From: Pseudomonadota bacterium
GTDB taxonomy: Bacteria > Pseudomonadota > Gammaproteobacteria > Burkholderiales > Ferrovaceae
DNA: 6,944 nucleotides
Direction: 5' to 3'
NCBI GenBank assembly: GCA_021828575.1
Contig: JAJZEL010000182.1
Coordinates: forward strand, 1-6,944
Shown here in pieces: positions 6,276 through 6,944 of this stretch (positions are counted from its first letter, which is position 1; every line of letters begins with the position of its first letter). Both the position numbers and the translations under genes were made by a program. The notes below the pieces were generated by a model that saw only the letters and a program-made list of their open reading frames with translations, ran no database searches and had not been told where the DNA came from.

Positions 6276-6290
6276 AGGAATGACAGAAAA

Positions 6291-6707
6291 CTACTGGTGG
6301 CGTATGCGAACGACGATGTCCACCCGTTCCTGCACCGTGCCTTCCGGCAGTGGAGGAAGGCCTTCCACATGGAGGGTGTCCGTTTCGATGTCCATGAGCT
6401 CGCCAGTGTCCACGTCGAAGAAATGATGATGCGGTCTTGTGTGGGTGTCGTAGAACACGCGTTCAGGGTCCACGTGGATCGCCAGGATCAGGCCCTTGTC
6501 CTCGAACAGGTTCAGGGTGTTGTAGATGGTGGCCTTCGAGACTTCCGAGTGATGCTCGTTGACTTTTTCCAGAAGGCGGTCAGCTGATACATGCTGGCGG
6601 CGGGCGAACAGTGCCTGGGCAATCACCAGACGCTGATGGGTCGGGATGATGTCATGCTGCCGCAGAAGTTCCGCTAGCTGGGGACGGTCGGGTACGGTCA
6701 TGTCCAT
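6291..6707 (-). CDS. Fur-superfamily regulator, Irr-like, cysteine-free
   Basis: 138 aa. The N-terminal winged helix has recognition helix SKATIYNTLNLFEDKGL (57-73), the classic Fur-family 'S..T.YN.L' pattern. The dimerisation and metal domain carries FYDTHTRPHHHFFD (85-98), with HHH at 93-95, TGELMDI (101-107), and a C-terminus ending ERVDIVVRIR (127-136). These are hallmarks of Irr, the iron-response regulator that senses heme and iron status rather than free Fe2+ alone. The protein has no cysteine at all, so it lacks the CxxC structural zinc sites of ordinary Fur, PerR or Zur. It also has no Cys-Pro heme motif of the Bradyrhizobium type; many Irr proteins lack that too. ATG at 6707 has CAGG 5 nt upstream; M3 is a less likely start. 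It has its own promoter and is followed within 15 nt by the SDR gene, with which it likely forms an operon. Confidence 0.88.
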   Translation of the reverse strand: MDMTVPDRPQLAELLRQHDIIPTHQRLVIAQALFARRQHVSADRLLEKVNEHHSEVSKATIYNTLNLFEDKGLILAIHVDPERVFYDTHTRPHHHFFDVDTGELMDIETDTLHVEGLPPLPEGTVQERVDIVVRIRHQ

Positions 6708-6751
6708 GGAAACCTGCCAGTGTTCAGTTAATTACACTTTACAACGATTAG

Positions 6752-6780
6752 AATATAACCGAACGGTGTACAAGGTTCAA
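6752..6780 (-). promoter_or_regulatory. Sigma-70 promoter of the Irr-like regulator operon
   Basis: The minus strand shows -35 TTGAAC (6775-6780), 17 nt of spacer and -10 TATATT (6752-6757), predicting a leader of about 38 nt. The -35 begins 4 nt after the ispH stop. The plus strand reads TTAGAA across the -10 (6748-6753), one half of the Irr operator (ICE) as I recall it from rhizobia; a full inverted repeat is not present. Confidence 0.65.
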
Positions 6781-6784
6781 CACT

Positions 6785-6944
6785 TCATTCCGGCAATAAA
6801 TGGGTAGATTCCCCCCCTGTCAGGCTTTTGGGCAGGGGAAAGACCACGTTTTCCGGAGTGCCCGAGAGTTCTTCCACGGTGCCAGCACCCAGGACCTTCA
6901 GGCGTTCGATCACTTCCGCCACCAGCACCTCGGGCGCGGAAGCC
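6785..6944 (-). CDS. ispH: 4-hydroxy-3-methylbut-2-enyl diphosphate reductase, C-terminal part
   Basis: The last 52 codons and the stop (TGA at 6785-6787) of a gene entering from the right edge. The peptide starts ASAPEVLVAEVIERL, preceded by the last base of a probable Gly codon, and continues to ENVVFPLPKSL. This matches the conserved C-terminal end of IspH (LytB): E. coli IspH has GASAPDILVQNVVARL and ENIVFEVPKEL at the same places. IspH is the cytoplasmic iron-sulfur enzyme that performs the last step of the MEP isoprenoid pathway, making IPP and DMAPP. The three cluster cysteines lie outside the window. After the PKSL segment there is a short variable tail encoded across a run of seven G. 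The irr-like promoter starts almost at once, so transcription may also read through from ispH. Confidence 0.88.
   Translation of the reverse strand, partial: ASAPEVLVAEVIERLKVLGAGTVEELSGTPENVVFPLPKSLTGGESTHLLPE

Noticed and set aside
6814..6838. Inverted repeat CCCCTG...CAGGGG
   Set aside because: It lies inside the ispH coding end and has a 13-base loop and no T-run, so it is not a terminator.

Overview
The window reads as chromosomal DNA of a proteobacterium. A betaproteobacterium with a Calvin-cycle background is my best guess. The clues are a CbbR-type LysR remnant, an HDOD protein, an Irr-like Fur regulator, and IspH followed by a pteridine-reductase-like SDR. No single gene fixes the taxon, and Irr-like regulators and this SDR type are also common in alphaproteobacteria. 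Nearly every intact gene lies on the minus strand, so transcription runs from high to low coordinates.

Right block (about 5375-6944), housekeeping. The C-terminus of ispH is followed by a compact promoter and a cysteine-free, Irr-like Fur-family regulator. A pteridine-reductase-type SDR follows 15 nt later; its only plausible start is TTG. A tRNA-Thr(CGT) comes next, and the -35 box of its promoter overlaps the SDR stop codon.

Middle block (about 3204-5374), accessory or decayed DNA, visibly more AT-rich in parts. It holds an SGNH/GDSL hydrolase, a small two-helix membrane protein, a 20-codon N-terminal stub of a phage-holin-family membrane protein, and the C-terminal half of a CbbR-type LysR regulator that has lost its DNA-binding domain. 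Two stretches, 4139-4387 and 4982-5374, have no recognisable gene.

Left block (1-3203) is a tight three-gene operon on the minus strand: an HDOD protein, a PLP-dependent group II (aromatic-type) decarboxylase, and an ATP-grasp ligase cut by the window edge. The junctions are TGA-ATG (0 nt) and TAATG (1 nt overlap), which suggests translational coupling. A decarboxylase that yields an amine next to an ATP-dependent carboxylate-amine ligase suggests a small pathway that makes and conjugates an amine. I recall this enzyme pair recurring in proteobacteria without an assigned product. It is the best candidate here for an undescribed system.
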